64,000 bases of DNA from Angiostrongylus vasorum. Its lineage: Eukaryota > Nematoda > Chromadorea > Rhabditida > Metastrongylidae. Of this stretch, positions 24,285-37,800 are shown in pieces. Location: contig JADANN010000398.1 in the NCBI GenBank assembly GCA_018806985.1, forward strand, positions 329,501 through 393,500. Reading direction: 5' to 3'. Position 1 is the stretch's first letter; every line of letters starts with the position of its first letter. The translations under genes and the position numbers were made by a program. The notes under the pieces were generated by a model, which did no database searches, had not been told where the DNA came from, and saw only the letters and a program-made list of their open reading frames with translations.

Positions 24285-24565
24285 CAACCACAATATTGCT
24301 AAGATATTTGCAAAAATCGTGCCCCTAGCCTGGCATTCGAACTCGCGATTACCTCTTCCTGGAGTTCGCGTGCTACCCACTGCACCACCGAGGCTCTTCT
24401 TTTGTTTTCCTCTCAGCCAGTTTTTTACCCTAACGTTACCATCCGCAGTCATCCGTTAGTAGGAATCATCTTGGGAAAGCAAATCAACATTTGACCCAAT
24501 TAAGCTGAGCCTGTAATCGAAATCACTACGTATAACTTTTTACTTACTGCTTAGTATCTTAACTT
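24285..24565 (-). repeat. T-family tRNA-like repeat, reverse
   Basis: On the - strand it has tRNA-like GGTGGTGCAGTGGGTAGCAC and GCGAGTTCGAATGCC boxes. The + strand begins ACAACCACAATATTGCTAAG (TTGTATTTCAC-type end lost) and continues past TCAGCCAGTTTTTTACCCTA. Confidence 0.65.
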
Positions 24566-24569
24566 TTTC

Positions 24570-25890
24570 TTTGTTGCCTACTACTTTTTTTCACGGCAGA
24601 GTTGGCTGCGATTTTGCAAAACTCTTCTATCTCATTACTTTTGTCGTTATATTTAATAGGTTCTTTGGATCTCCTTGAAGAACATCCGGCGGTAAGATCA
24701 CCTCAGGAAAAAAGACTTGGATGTAGATAAGATGGAGTGGATAAAACACACCTTAGGAATTAGATTACCTAATAAGTCTTCTGGTGTTACACCGTTGTTT
24801 GCTTCGTCTGCGGTGTTATTTGTTGTATTTCCTAAGGTTTTCTTCAAGCTCGAAGAGCTTATTAATAGGACTTCTCGCCCTGCCAAACATATTTTCGCGG
24901 GTGCTTCTGCCTTTTTCAATGGTTTTCTATAGGAGCAGGTTTAGGGCCAAAGTGGTTAAATAGTTCTGTGCAATTCTACGGCCTGTTTCGATAACGTTGA
25001 TCTGAGTTCGTTCCTCATTTTCGCATGTGTACTTCCTCGTATTGCTGTTCTACTTGAGTGTTAGTGATGTCTCTACACTGTGATATATAATGCTTAAAAG
25101 TGGATTTGTGCTTTCGCGAAAAAGTCTTTGCGAGGGGAAAGCGTTAATATTACTGCGTAGTCTACTTGTGATTTTCAATCAAATTTACTTCTCTTGAATC
25201 GTAGAAGTGAGTTGTTTAATGTACAAGCTTTGACCGTTAGTAGTAGATTGTTTGGAGGTATATATTCGTCTTTTGAGGAATTTGATGCATCGCTTTGTTT
25301 GTTTGCCAAATGCTAGAAAAAATATGTAGCTTTCCTGTTTCAAGGCATTGGACCACATATTACTTCTGCTACTTAACTCTGAAACTTGAGCAATTAAACT
25401 TCTACTTATAAATAATGTGAAGTAACGTAACAGTAACAGTGTAGTAGGATTAACATATACAGTGGTAAAGTAGAGATAACTTCAATGAATTAGTAATAGA
25501 GGACGATGAGTACTTACATTTAAGATCAGTTGAGTTAATGTTAGTCAAGAGCAGTAAGAGGGAAAAATCATGTCAGATATCACGGATGACTTCGCAAGCT
25601 GATGTTGGCATGTACACCATCGAGAACAGGCAGAGTTTACTATAAGGGTAACAACTCTTTCCTAGTCACTCCTTTTACAAGTATGCAGATGTGGCACACA
25701 GAACATTAAGAAGACCTTTCCAACCAAATGAGACGTAAGTATATGAGCTAAATCTACGAGCTTATGAAGCATTTTGCACGTAGTGCAAAAAGAGGTGCAT
25801 GGAGTTGTAATTAAAGAATATTCTCTATGAGGTAGAGAATAGTCTTTATGCTTATTGGATCGAGGATCTTTATGCGTTCGACAAATCCTC
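24570..25890. other. Intergenic, unassigned
   Basis: No gene recognised. The stretch at 25,420-25,460 (AACAGTAACAGTGTAGTAGG) resembles sequence near 42,180 (AATAACAGTGTAGTGGGG), hinting at a shared low-copy repeat. Confidence 0.4.
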
Positions 25891-25897
25891 TCCGTAT

Positions 25898-28800
25898 ATG
25901 GAAGAAACGAAGGTGAATTTTACGAGAATTGCAGGTATGGACCTGGCTTCGCGAGTGGTGTCAGCCGTTAGCCGTGCCGCCGAGTCACCCGAAATGGTGA
26001 AGCATCCTAGGATAGGCATGGTGGTCGATGTTTCCGACGCAAAATTCATTGGCGGCTTCATTCCATGTAGGAAATTTTAATTTTTACTTTACTGCTTCTT
26101 AAGCGTGATAGATTTTGCAGAAAAAAAAGCCTTAATAGTGGCGTGTAAAAGGTTTATTGAAGTACACTGCTTCGGACGTAACGTTTTCCTTAGGTCTATC
26201 TACAATTTCATCACCTCCAACAAGAATAGGAGGCCAATTCTATGTAGGTAGACGAAAAGTCCTAATAGTTTACCGCCTCATGGTGGCAAGAGATTGTTTC
26301 TTGGATACTGATTACGAAGTACACCAAGGTTATTTAAGATAAAAAGAATTTTAGTGTTTCCATCCGCGAATTTTAGCCAAAGGTAAACCATGCCAAAATC
26401 GACTCCAGTCAGTTTCCTTTGGCTACTTTATTTCCAAAAACAGTAAAATAAAGGACATTGTAGCGAAAATGTGGTATGCTTTGCCTCCAACGAGAGAACG
26501 GAACTCATTGAGTAGTTATTTGCATTACGGACCATTTGAGATTTTACCAGTCACCACCTGAGTTAGGTGAAAGATAACATGTATCAACTTATCCTGCTAT
26601 TCTTACAATCGACGTCATTGGTCTCAAGTTCCTGTTTTAGGTGGTGCTTAGGCTTCTTATTACTTCACGTATTCGTACTGTAACATAATAACATGTAACT
26701 TAATCGCTCTTCCTTCTTCGTGTTTATTGTTCTTTGACGACATCCATTGATAATATATCAAACAAACCGTTGGTTTTTCTTATGCAAGCAGCATGAAAAT
26801 TCTTGTATGAAATGGAAAACCACTTCTTCACCTTTCGTAATTGACCGTACTTTTGTTTGAAAGCAGGCTGTCTAAGCAGTTGTAATTCACTGTTCTCTTG
26901 ATGAGCCACATACGGTTGTTTATATAGCATTTATTCATTCACAATGGTTGACGTTCGGCGACTTCGCCTTCTTCAAAGACGGAGGGTGGGGGTGAAACTG
27001 ACACACAGTTTACTCAGCCAAACACTTTAGTATCCTGAGCAAATAGAACTTAATACATAAGTTTCCATTCGCATAATGAACAGCTTCTTTTAAACACTCA
27101 CTGTTTTGTTCTTCGTAAGCCTCCAACTATTTAATGACCAGCTGCACAGAGTTTCACATGGGCGAGGAATGTGCCTGGCTCGGATCAAAAAATCAGCATG
27201 TGTGGTGCAAGATAACGCCTGATCACCAGCCACTCTTCCATGCGGTTCATTTTTTGGAATTTTGGAATTCAATAAAAATGTTTCAGAAGTTTTACCGGTT
27301 GATGTTTTGGATTTCTGTGCGAAGATTGTGACTTTTATTTGAAAACCTTCTCCGTTATGTCTTTGTGCCCTGTGCATGCCCAACCGAGTGTTGTGTTTGA
27401 TTTTTTTCCCTCGATTTTTCCCATCTAGGTGTTCCGTTGTACGGACGCACAGTGGTCTACTTGTCTCGCCGATGTATTCGTGAGAATTTCTCCAGGAAAA
27501 ATACCCATTTCCAATGACTACGAAGTGGTAGCTACCCGGGATAATTTTAGAGGAAAAAATGCCCTCAAAACAACAAGTCTAGTGAAATTAGGGTCCTGTT
27601 CATCTTGCACTTTTATTTTAAACGAAATAAGCACAACCATAAAATGTTGCTTAAAAAGGGCCGATTTAAACAAGTCGGTAGCAGTGATTGAAAAACTCCC
27701 GAACACTCTAGAACGCCAGCTAGTTCGTAACCTTCTGTATGACCGTCTATCCGAAACGTGCGATAGCATAATTTTCCCCTAGCGAAAGAGACGGTGATCG
27801 GATGAGTTCGGGTACGCTGATATAATCTCTTGCAAAGCGCATGAGGACTAATACGTTATTGAAACGGAAAGACCACTTCGCATCCGTGTAAAAGAGCACC
27901 TAGGTGGAGAACTTGAAATCAAACAAGAAACTCTGCTAGGCGCGCGTAGGGGCACGAAGACACAACGGAGAAATCTTGATGTAGAAGTCATCATCCTTGC
28001 ACAGGAATCTAAGACATCTGCGCGCAAAACTCTTGGTGTGCTTTGGTAGATTCCAGAAGTACAAAAATGAACCGCCAGGAGCAGTGCCCTTTGATCACGC
28101 GTGACCCCGCGCCGTACCTCGGGCTGATTTTTTGACCTGAGCCAAGCACATTCCTCGCCCATTTAGGACTCTGTACCGCTGCTGTCCACCAGTTAACTGG
28201 AAATCTTATGAAGAACAAAACCGTAAGTGTCCAAAAGAAGTTGTTTGTTATGCAGATGGAAATTTGTGCATTAAGTTCTGTCTGCTGAGGTGATGATGTT
28301 TTACTGAGTAGATTGCGTGCCGTTTTCACCCTTGGACACTCTGGATAGGCCAAATCCGCGGAAGCGTCGGCTATTGTGAATGAATAAACGCTACAATAAC
28401 AGCCCCATGTTCGCTCATGAAGCAAACAGTGAATTGTTGACCAATGCCGAGGTTAAAAGAGAGTTTTGGAATAAACAGTTTTTCGAGCTAAATGGCTTGA
28501 CGAAGTGTTAAGTAGCGGTAGTGTATCGTTTACCATGTTTCTCACATTACATACCCATTAGCAATTATGGACGTGTTTCTCGTATTAAACTATTTTCAAA
28601 AAGTCTTCTATACATATGGTAACATTCGACCTCCGAAATTTACCTTAATGGATGCATTTAAGGACCAAAATGAGCTCAATGAAGTTTTGAATGATGAGAG
28701 AAGGGAATACTAGGACATCAAGGGATAAGAGGCAGTAGTTTTGGTCGAGAATCCTTGTAACGAAGATGTAATTTTCATAATTTTCTGATGCGATTGGCCC

Positions 28801-31800
28801 TTAAAAATTAATGCTGTACTCATAGGTTAAACATGAATAAATCAACACTGCAATATTATCGGAGTTACTTCAAGCCCTGGTGGAGAGGCAACCGTACCCG
28901 TATTCACGTCCGGAGTTCCTCTACTTCTCGGAGGACGAGGTTCTTCTTTCTGCCGATCAACGAGTTCGTCCCGTGTTGTGTCCAAAATATTCATCCAGGA
29001 TGCCTCTTTATGCTGGTTACGCTGAAGTTATCAATGCAGGTACAAACAGTCCATTTTTGTTACAGCTTCGATCGAAGAGTAACAGCATTTAGATCAGTTA
29101 TCATTTCGTTTAATGTGTTTTTTCTATTAATTTTCACTTTTTTTTATAGACAAGGGGCGCGTGAAGCGCAGTGGTCGGAGGCGCACTGCTATACACATGG
29201 GGTCGATGCTCGTACGCCATGCTCACCAAGCCTTCCATCCCTCCGGTGTTGGCAAATTGCTACCAGACTTGTCTGGGAGGATGGCAGCATTGACTCGATA
29301 CACTGGTGGGCAACCACGAGTCACTGTATAGGGCACTTAGGTATTCAATCATCTCCATCGATATTTAATGAAGTCGAATACACGGCGCATCTCTCAGGGA
29401 TTGATCAACGCCGAGAGCTCTATCCTTTATAGCTTATTCGTAAACGTAGTAAGAGTACAGAAACGTCCAGATAATTTTCACATTCCTCCATGATTGTGGT
29501 TGTTAATTCTTCAATTTCTTTTTCTTATTTCACGCGACCCAACATCACATATCTTATGGATCCAATAAGTCTTTCCGTTCGGTTCGTTTCTAATTGGTGT
29601 GAGTTCGGCGGCTGCTTGAGGAATTATGGTAATCCTTACGATTGTATTTGAATACTGGTCGAATAGATTCTCCCTGAAATCCTGAGATAGCGGTAATGGG
29701 GCGACCCAGTATTTACACCAGGCAGTCGCCTTTTGTGAATCGACGCAGCTCTTTCGAGACAAGTCTGGTGCTAATTTCCCGACTTCGGATGGTTGGAGTG
29801 TCTGGTTGGCCAGAGCGCGGTCAAACCAGGCTTTATGCGTATTAGTCAACATCAATACCACTGTGCTACCTGATGCCGGTTGTTTATTTAACACTATAAA
29901 TTCACGTTTTATCATTGGACATAGTCCTGTCTATAAAAGTTTAGTTTTGTATTCCAGAGTCTAGCAAAAGTTTTTGTTAAAATCACTGTTCAGGGAAGAC
30001 GTTAAAAAACGAAGATCAGGCCTCAGCAAGAATTATGACTCTTGTGCAACAAGGTTGTGATGCTGAACCAGCTAAGGAACTCGATCACTGCCAGAAGAAG
30101 CACAATCTGTACGTTTTTTCATTCCAAAGTTTTTGCGTCACAGGTTTGATATGCATGATAGCTGAGAGTAGGGCAGAGCAAGTGGTGTAGTGAGTAACAC
30201 CTGAGTCCCTGGAAAGGGTAATCGCGGTTTGATTCGGCCTGTGGTCCAATTTCTGCGAATATGGCAGCCTCATAGTGTTGCATTTCACATCATGACCTGC
30301 TGTGAAGAAATAGTAATAAGCAGTGAATAAAGGTTAACATAATGAGAACAATATTATTTAGTAAATTTTTTTGTTCATATTTAGCGACCATTTAGTCTAT
30401 CACCTTAGATTCTTGTTGCATTACTAATAATACTTAGTAGATCGCTAGTTGTGCTTCACCTGTTTTAACGTATGGTCAGTGGTCCATGATAGCTCAAACT
30501 TTTATTTGCAGACCATTTTAATCATAACTAAGATGATGCTGAGATATTTGCAAAACTCCGGACCGCAGGTATCTGCGGTGGGGAACGAACGAGACAGGCG
30601 AAACGAAGGACCCGCATGGTGTGGTGGTGAACGCGTTACTCCCCGGAAAGGACAATAGCGCGTTCGTTCTCCACCGCAGACACATGCGGTCCGGAGTTTT
30701 GCATCATATTCTATATCTCAGCATCATCTTAGTTGTATTTCACATGATACCCTGCCGTTAAAAAATTAAAAGTAGGCAGCAAATAAAAAGGTTAACATTT
30801 TAATTATAATTGAGGTTTAAGATTGAGGAGCAGTTTAGACGAAAATCCTTGTCCTAATTTATTTATTAAAACATTTGCAGATGTTCCGTTCCAAAACCTT
30901 TTGTGAAGGACGACGACGAGCTGATGTCACCAAACGACAGCTGCGCTGTGAGTGGAGATTTCTACACCCTCGACTTTTTGTGTGACACTGTTAACTTCAT
31001 CGTAGTTTATTTCGACGACAAGCGCTTGGATTTATCAAATAAACGAAGATATAAATTCAGTCGCAATCGGCAGCAGGTTCAAGAGTTGAAGCCGCTTTCT
31101 TTGCCATATTCGATGGACATGCCGGAACTGGAGCAGCTTTGGTCGCTGCTCGTTGTTTGCATGAACACGTGAAGGTTGAAATCACTACTATTCAGCTAGA
31201 ATTTTCACTTAAGGTCTAAATTTGCTTTTTAAGGCTCGATTAAGTGAAGTGCTGGAATTGATCTTACAGCTGGATCGAAGTGAAACGCTTCTGTCTGGAA
31301 GATCGCGTTCAGATTCGTCTTACAGTATCTCTAAGGTGCCGTAATTTGTACTATTTTTAAGTTGTCGCAAGTAGTTGTTTAGACCAGATATGCATTCAGT
31401 CAGCCATCTCTATGCTTGATGAGGCTGAATGCATGGCGTATTCATCACGGATTGATCAACGCCGAGAGCCTTAACCTTTTTATGATTCCTGATCTTAATT
31501 CTTTATACTCGCATTAGATCCATAATCGCTTTCTACAAAATATTCAGAGTTTAATCCGGTTCCAATGACGTAATGAGTGATCTGATCGGTTGATATCGGT
31601 TGTCTCAGCTCTCGACGTCGTAGGCGCTAACACCTGGGTTGCTAAGTAGTAAGACCCTTCATTACTGGTCGAGCTATAATCAGGAAGCTGATTTCATCAC
31701 CAAGGGCATTCACCGGTCCCTTGTAGTGGATCTGCAACATTGGGACTTGTTTGATATGAGGACGGCGGTGACACCTGGTATTGGTTTGCTCCTAGTTGGG

Positions 31801-34800
31801 CTTGAAGGTGGAGCGAACGTTCTTTCGGGCGACAGCTCACACAGTTAACTGACGTGTTTATGGCTCACATCAACCATCTACATTCGTAGATGGAAATTGT
31901 TTCTAGTTTGTGGGATGTGCATCGAGGTAGTAGTTAGACCACCTTGTTGGACAACGGTTGCGCAGAATGACACGAAGGAAGATGTGCTGGAACACGCACT
32001 GGTAATGAAGACGAGTAGTACAAGTGTCCAACTATCCATAATAGACGTGTCCCTTCTGTTAACTGTGCGTTTTGAATAATTCGAACACCGTACTGGTCAT
32101 GGTCTTTACAGGTACAGGTGGACGCTGAGTCAATCCGATGTGACGAATTAGTGATCGGTGCTTTAGAAGGAGCCTTTGTAGATATGGCATGTGTTTTCCC
32201 GTTCTAGGTTATTTCCGACGTTGAATTCCTATTCATAGAGATTTTAAGGATTCTCAAATTGCTGAAGACAAGAAGACCTGGAGAATCAGTGGTGGATGTG
32301 CCGCCATAGCAGTACTTGTACTGCTAGGAAAACTATATGTAGGTGGGTAAAGTACATAATATCAGTGCACATGGAGATGATTGTGAATTGATTTCTACTT
32401 TAGCCATTATGTCAGTCATTTGCTGCATTTGTCATTGATTTGCGATTGTCGATTAATACCATTGTAATTTCCCGTTGTTTTCTTCCACCCCAGAATCTCT
32501 AACACTTTTTTCTAAAGATGTGCTAGCATTTTCCATCCGTTTTTGCCACGCTGACTCAATCTCGAATCCCTTTTAGACTAGGTTTTTGTAGTTTTCTCCA
32601 ACTCAAATAATGTGTATATTTAAAGGACGGTAGTATGAATCATTCATGTCAAGATTTTTTTAGCTTTCTTTTCTCTGAAGCAGTTTTTTTTCCGATTGGG
32701 GGTTTTTAATACTCTAAAGTTCTTACCTCCCAACGGTCCGCCTCATCGTGGTTGAGAAGTGTTCTTCGGTGTTGGGCTGCGATGAGAAGAAGTCCGGCGT
32801 TTCCATTAGGAATCCCAGCTATTGGTAGACCAATGGCAGGATCCACCACAGTCCTAGTATCAAACCATTCGCATGGTGGCAAATATCTCTTTCGTTCACA
32901 AAGGCAGCGACTGTCTGTTGTGGTGACGACCTGGAGCAGACTTTAGCTAGGCTGACGTTGAGACTCCAGGGAACCACAATGGCTAGACCAGCGAAACTCC
33001 GAAAAAAATGGAAATTATGCTGGAGCCCGCACAACTAGTGAAGGCGGCCCATAGAAATAAACAATTGAAGTTATTTCCAGATTACATCTAATAATGATTT
33101 CAGCAAATGCGGGTGACTGTCGAGCTGTGCTGGTGACGGAGAAGTGTTCTCGACCACTTAGTTCCGACTTCACTCCCGCTGCTGAGCGAAAGAGACTGCA
33201 AAGTCTTGTAAGTTATTCTGTTCACTTTTATTAAACTGTGGTCTTCAAATTGAGCAGGTGACTATTCCAAAAGAGTGAGTAAAGAGCTTTTGTTACGGAA
33301 CTTAACAGTGTAATTAACTAAGAAGTTGTTTATCAGCAGTAGAATGTTGGGATAACTGGATTCCATTTCGTTGTTGTAGTCGTGTTGTTTGTTTTTTAAA
33401 GCTTTCCTGTTCCTTATAACGGAGGCAGACACAAGAATGATTGTGGATTTTTTCATCAGGAATTCTACAATTAGGATATAACCGCTTTTTATTTACTGCC
33501 TATCCTTTTTTTCATGCTAGGATATGTTGTGAAATACAACTACAGTGTTGCGGAGATTTATGAAAAATTCTAGATCGCAGGTGTCTGCGCCCGGGATCGA
33601 ACCTCGCTGTTACCCTTTCCGGGAGCAATCCCCTCTACAATTAGACTTTGTATTATTTATCACCGCCTTACATTGTTACGTTGCTCTACAACAATTTAAA
33701 ACCAATTTCTTTTCAAACACTTTATCATGTAAGACTTTTTTCCTTCACTTAATTTACTGTAAGATCGAGTGCTTGGATGATATTTCCATGCAATTAAAAT
33801 CGTGTCGTTTCGTGATCTTCCATCATTTGAAAGAAATCTGAAAAATGGAAACGATCGTTGAGGGAGTGCCACTAGAACTGAATGAACAACAGTAAGATGG
33901 TCGTTATGAAATGTTCTCTTGTGTTCTTTTACGATACCACAGTGTGAGATTCAACGAGAAGTGGATTCCATACGATGACGTCCAGTTTAGTAATTGAACT
34001 GAATTGAAGCTCTTAAGCGTTTTTCAACTTCAATTCTTCATTAAAAGATATTTGTGATGATTCTTTGTTTTGTGCAAATGGGTCCGTCGTATAAGGTTGT
34101 CATGCTTGAGATGTCATCTGGCCTACAAAAAGTGCAATGTGTTTGTTGAGACAGCCAGTCGGAGTGGTCTACTCTTTTTGCATAAAGACCCTTGACGTTG
34201 CACAACTAACGCTGCAGAAGTTAAACAAATTGGACTAGGAAACTTTCTCACCTATAATATCTGCCAGACTTCTTCCTAAAGCACTACCACTTTTTTTTTA
34301 CACCCATTTTGATAAATGTTAGGCTTTAAAATCTTCCGAAAGGAAGCCTCTGTCGATTTCAGAACTTCAAGATTCTGTGATATCGTAAGTAAAATCGTAT
34401 CTTGTCGACAAAAGTATAATTGTAGCGGTTTTTAGTTCGACTAATGCACACCTATTTGAACTGGGGGGCGTGTAGCGCAGTGCTCGGAGGTGCCTTGCAA
34501 TACACAAGGGTTCAGTCCCGTGCCCTACATTCACCAAGCCCTCCATCGCTTTGGGGTCGGCAAATTGGTACCAGACTTGTCTGGGAGGATAGCGGCATTG
34601 GTTCGATACGTCGCTAGGGTACCCGCGAATCATTGTAAAGGCCAGATATGCATTCAGTCACCTTTTGCTTGGCGCATCCCTCAGAGATTGATCATTGCCG
34701 AGAGCTCTATCTTTTATCCTTTTTGTTTGTACTGACCTGAAAGTTATGGTTCAAAACTGGTTGTTCATTTTGCCTAAACCTAGTGATTCATTGGAATTTG

Positions 34801-37800
34801 ACTCTCAATATCTTTTCTTTCGTCCATTTTACGACATTTTCTGAAGTGTTCTGTATTTATCTTTGAAGATCTTTTGTTTAAAAAATGCATTTAATTAGTG
34901 GTATATAAGCCATTTTGTTCGATGACCATCAGTCATTTTTTTTGGTAACCGCGTGATTCCTCACTTGTGGAACCCTAGGATTTCTAAGGGAAAAAGAAAA
35001 CTACTACTTTGCTATAAGTTATCTGAAAATAATTGAAGATGGTGAAAATGAAGCTGCATTGTTCTATACGAATACAATCTTACCCTTCTGTGCAGTCTTG
35101 GCCTCATCATTCAAGGCAAATCTTCCTGGCATAACTTTTTTTAGATGCTCATTTAAATTGAGAATGAAAATTCTATGGAACAATCTAATTTTCAAGGCAT
35201 ATCAGAACCCCGAGCTTATTGGTAACTGCTTCACTCGTTTGGAATATTCCCGACCGTTGACAAAGAAAGATCTGAAGACAAAGGTTCTCTACAGGTGAGT
35301 TACGATTTGCTCCACGCTTAGTTATTGCATAATGACATTTTATTACCAAATGGTCACTTCTGAAAAGTGGCATTTTATAATCTAAGGGATTGGTTCATGG
35401 ATGGTTGGGCTTCAAAAACAGTCAAAGAGAGCGATCTGAGGTCTCCGTTGATCAGCGAGTCGTCAAAAAAAGGTAGACATGCCTCTATTTTTCATGGAAA
35501 GAGGATTCATGTTCCATTTTGCTTAGAGAACTTGTCAATTATCCACTATTTATTTATAAATTTTGGGCACGATGGTGTGCAAAATCTCTCTGTAGCTTCA
35601 GAAGAATGAAAAAGTAGGAAAGAATGGTTGTAGTAGATTACTTTGATTTACTTTAGACATTTAGATGAAAGAAAACAATTGGGAGCTCGGACGTATTTTA
35701 TAAGATTTTCTAGAGACGCCTTTTGAACACCATTGGAGTGTCTCGAGGCTTTGGAGACCATCATTTGTTCACGATGGACGATCACCTACCTATCAAGCCT
35801 TTCCTCTCTTCCGTTCCAGAGGTAGGTTGGCACCGTACTGTTGACAAACTAAAAGGTACAAAAATTCAATTCAGTGTATTAATAGAAATAAGAGTGATTT
35901 TAATTGCATAGTTGATCCGCTTTAGCGAGTTGAAGTCAATTTTTTATTAAGAAGCTTGAAAACTGTCAGATGGCATCAAAAGCACTAAAATTGTCGTCAC
36001 ATTATGGAAAACTGATTGCTAGTTTGGTTGTCATTCATTTCCAGATGGGTTATTCATCGCAATGTGAATCGCGTTGTCTGTAAGAAGGCATGAGATCAAA
36101 AGCCTTTATAGAAATATGCACTGTTTCAGTCATATCTACATCAAACAGTAATCTACTGCCGCAATACAAACAACTACTTTTTCCCATTGATACAGGATCT
36201 TTCGTCGAAACTCTGGACAGCTAGGGCGTCAGAGTCCTATAAATAAGGGTTCTTCATGAGAAATTTCGTAATCGGAACTTCATCGTTCAAAAACAACATT
36301 ATCAACGTTAGGAAGAGGCTTTGACAAGTAAGTGCCATCGTCTTAAAAGCACTAGGGATGAGTGGAGCATTGGTGGTGATGCCATGCATCACCAACATGA
36401 TTTTGGTTCGATCCTACCTCGGGCTCATTAGGCTTCTTATCCCACCGCTGTCAGGGATTTGGTGCCAGATTTGTCTGAGAACGGCTCACTTCCTGCAGTC
36501 GAACGCTCTAGCCCGGCTATCCTGGGACGCCACGAAGAAATGCCTCGACCATCATCCAACGAGATTTATAAGGAAGGCGACAATCCTAAAGAAGCCGCTA
36601 AGCGAAAAGTTGCAAGACCTCCATGGAAAAGAGGGAACGAATCAAATACAAGAAGTGCCGAGATCAGTACAATAGACGCCAATACGAGTCGTGAAGAATA
36701 AAAAGAATTTGCCGCCTCTGTGAGTAATGTGATGCAGAAACTTGAATGAGACTTGGACGAACTTGGAAGTGAAAGCTGATGGCCAGCGGCAACTACACCA
36801 TCTTCACAGATGGCATTCTCATTGTAACATCGAACACTAGCTTTCTTCGTCACGGCCAACGATTTTTCTATTTACCTTTTCAAAAACTGCAGTGAACAAT
36901 CTTGTCCAATGGGACTTTATGGTGGTCGTCGGCAGTATGGGTGATTGTGCTAGTTTTTTGAAATTGTACTTTAAAAAACTTCAAAAGGGAGGTGAAATTC
37001 TAGAAAAATAGACATTCTAAAGCGACTGGGTAATTCTCTTCTATGAATTTGTTAAGTCCGAAAGTCTTCAGATATCTTGGTTGTCGGAAAGTTGTGTGGA
37101 GTATGTTTAGCAATTTAAAATTAAAACGGAAAAAAAAATCCAGAGCAAAGTCTATGTGTGGAATTTGCGCCGTATGAGGGCGTTGAACTTTATGTTAGGG
37201 TTTCAGTATGTTAAGCCAAAGTTGTTTTCCACAGAACTCATTGTGACTGCACACTTTCGCAACTAATTTCTTTAACAGTTACGTGGTAAGAACTTTGACA
37301 GGAATATAGGAATTCCGTTGTGAGCAACATTAAAAGATAATATAAAACATTCTCACATCGGTGTTTTTCTTAAATTTATAGTCTGTGAATTCAAGTCGTA
37401 GCACCCTGTTTATGATTTTCTTCCATGTGTATAGGTGTATATATATGTGTATGCGTATGTGTATGTGTATGTGTATGTGTATGTATTCGTGACGTATGGA
37501 GGTTTGGAGGAGAAGGTATAGTCTTATTTTATTTTTTTCTTTTTTTTTTTTGTTTACCATGTGGAGCTCCCTATAAGAGAGAGAAAGAGAGAGAGAGAGA
37601 GTGGAGGGAGATAGAGAGAGATTGGTTCAGAGCCAATAATAAGATCTTCCAGGTTCAAGTTTACGATTTACGCAAGCTGGACGTTCTCACGGATAAAGAC
37701 GTCCTTATCATAGCATCGGATGGTCTATGGGACGTTTTGAGTAACGAAGATGCTGGTCTTATCGTTCGCTCATCATTATCGGCAACTGAACAGAACGAAC

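Noticed and set aside
28833..29432. 199-residue + ORF
   Set aside because: Frame differs from the phosphatase exon within it and continues into an S-family SINE; the true exon uses another frame (28,875-29,039).
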